Assembly: GCA_003096235.1 (NCBI GenBank)
Contig: PIXT01000248.1
Coordinates: forward strand, 1-32,097
Reading direction: 5' to 3'
DNA: 32,097 nucleotides
From: Candidatus Bathyarchaeum sp.
GTDB taxonomy: Archaea > Thermoproteota > Bathyarchaeia > Bathyarchaeales > Bathyarchaeaceae
Within the stretch, counting starts at the first letter, position 1. Each line of letters opens with the position of its first letter. The notes under the pieces were generated by a model, which was not told the origin of the DNA, searched no databases, and saw nothing but the letters and a program-made list of their open reading frames with translations. Shown here one piece after another: positions 31,296-32,097 of the stretch. The position numbers and the translations under genes were made by a program.

Positions 31296-31553
31296 GAAAG
31301 TTATTGAACTACAGGAAATAATCCGTTCAGCATCATGTAGCTCTAAGGCCAACTTATTTTCAGGGGAATGTTATGTGAATGCTGCTTTCTATTGTTATTG
31401 TTTTTATGAACTGACCTTGCAATATCTGGCGAATCAATATTTTGTGGGGTTTAGTTTTTTGACAATGTTAAAGAAACGTTAGAATGGGATAGGGTTCAAA
31501 TAAAGGTCACAAATTAGTTAGTGTTTTGGTAACAAGGTGGAGAGAAACAAATT

Positions 31554-32097
31554 ATGTGTGCAGATTCAAACGAAAATGGAACATTGTGGTTTGACGAGTT
31601 GAGTATGCCTGAAGCAGAAAAGGCAGCTAAGGACGGAAAAGTTGTGATTATCCCGTGTGGAAGCATAGAAGAGCATGGAGACCATCTGCCGCTATCTACA
31701 GACAGCCTCCAAGCAGAGTACGTTGCTTTGGGTGTTGCCCGAAAAGCTGGTTGCTTGGTTGCACCGCCCCTACGTTATGGTCTTTGTAATTCTACACGAA
31801 ACTTTCCAGGCACCATAACGATAAGTTTTGATTCCCTAAGAGCCATAATGGCTGATATTCTGGAAGATTTTGTACGCAACGGCTTCAAGAGATTGCTGGT
31901 AATAACTGGTCATGCGGGTGGTTCACACATGACTGCCATTAAGCTTGCAGCCAAAACAGTTGTAACACGTCACATGAACCAAGAGAATAGACCAAGAATT
32001 ATGGTCTGCTCTGACTATGATTTTGCGTTTGATCTTAAAGGAATAGAGTTTGATGAGCGAGATTCTCATGCGGGTACAATCGAAACTTCTAGAGTGA
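31554..32097 (+). CDS. Creatininase/ArfB-family amidohydrolase, 3' end beyond window
   Basis: The first 181 residues are visible from ATG 31554, with GGTGGAG about 12 nt upstream. Creatininase-family motifs are clear: VIIPCGSIEEHGDHLPLSTD (metal-binding Glu-His-x-x-His-Leu-Pro and later Asp), PLRYGLCN, FPGTITISFDSL, ITGHAGGSHM and DSHAGTIETS with the catalytic/metal glutamate. In archaea a member (ArfB) deformylates a formamidopyrimidine in riboflavin and F420 biosynthesis, which would suit this C1 background. Other members hydrolyse creatinine-like amides, so function stays open. The usual H-G-G-N block is HAGGSH here, a variation. The frame runs off the window edge. Confidence 0.82.
   Translation, partial: MCADSNENGTLWFDELSMPEAEKAAKDGKVVIIPCGSIEEHGDHLPLSTDSLQAEYVALGVARKAGCLVAPPLRYGLCNSTRNFPGTITISFDSLRAIMADILEDFVRNGFKRLLVITGHAGGSHMTAIKLAAKTVVTRHMNQENRPRIMVCSDYDFAFDLKGIEFDERDSHAGTIETSRV

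Noticed and set aside
31480..31520. A GGTTCAAAT string resembling a tRNA T-loop.
   Set aside because: No matching acceptor stem, anticodon arm or D-loop can be built around it.

Overview
The window reads as a piece of an archaeal chromosome, most likely a Bathyarchaeota/TACK-type anaerobe. The evidence is that several enzymes of the tetrahydromethanopterin (H4MPT) C1 branch occur together with other archaeal traits. The C1 enzymes are Mch, Ftr, an NADP-type methylene-H4MPT dehydrogenase and an F420:NADP oxidoreductase fragment. The other traits are an archaeosortase, Lrp-type regulators, a zinc-ribbon response regulator resembling the TACK output domain, archaeal TATA-like boxes, and mixed Shine-Dalgarno and apparently leaderless starts. 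The taxon is inferred: no rRNA or tRNA gene was recognised. Composition looks even, and no insertion sequence or CRISPR array was seen.

Left part (1-8.1 kb): the 5' part of an F420-dependent NADP reductase and a long coiled-coil protein lie on the minus strand. A divergent promoter region separates them from a plus-strand pair, an ECF-type S-component-like membrane protein and UbiX flavin prenyltransferase. Mch converges on ubiX with a 4-bp overlap. A minus-strand operon follows: a cysteinyl-tRNA-synthetase paralogue with an altered zinc site, DNA polymerase IV, and a small DUF2153-like protein. The methylene-H4MPT dehydrogenase is on the plus strand. Mch, the dehydrogenase, Ftr (23.9 kb) and the F420:NADP reductase cover most of the formyl-to-methylene part of the archaeal methyl branch and its cofactor exchange. 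They are dispersed in the window rather than clustered.

Middle part (8.2-22.5 kb) is devoted to the cell surface and signalling. It holds a tiny membrane protein, a secreted protein with a C-terminal sorting-like tail, a small membrane protein, MsrB and an archaeosortase. A large minus-strand operon follows: a nine-PAS histidine kinase, an Rcp1-like response regulator, a response regulator with zinc ribbons, and a processive family 2 glycosyltransferase. The layout suggests a phosphorelay tied to extracellular polysaccharide synthesis. Upstream is a secreted PQQ-type beta-propeller protein anchored by a C-terminal helix, then a six-helix membrane protein divergent from two overlapping Lrp/AsnC regulators.

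Right part (23.9-32.1 kb): Ftr, three paralogous nucleotidyltransferase-fold genes, a CPBP membrane protease, a stand-alone asparagine-synthetase-type ATP-pyrophosphatase with a zinc ribbon, a nitroreductase, a frameshifted remnant of an alcohol-dehydrogenase gene, and the start of a creatininase/ArfB-type amidohydrolase. A 50-bp upstream element carrying a TATTAG-N4-CTAATA palindrome occurs before the third nucleotidyltransferase gene and again before the nitroreductase, so this region may be a co-regulated accessory cluster.
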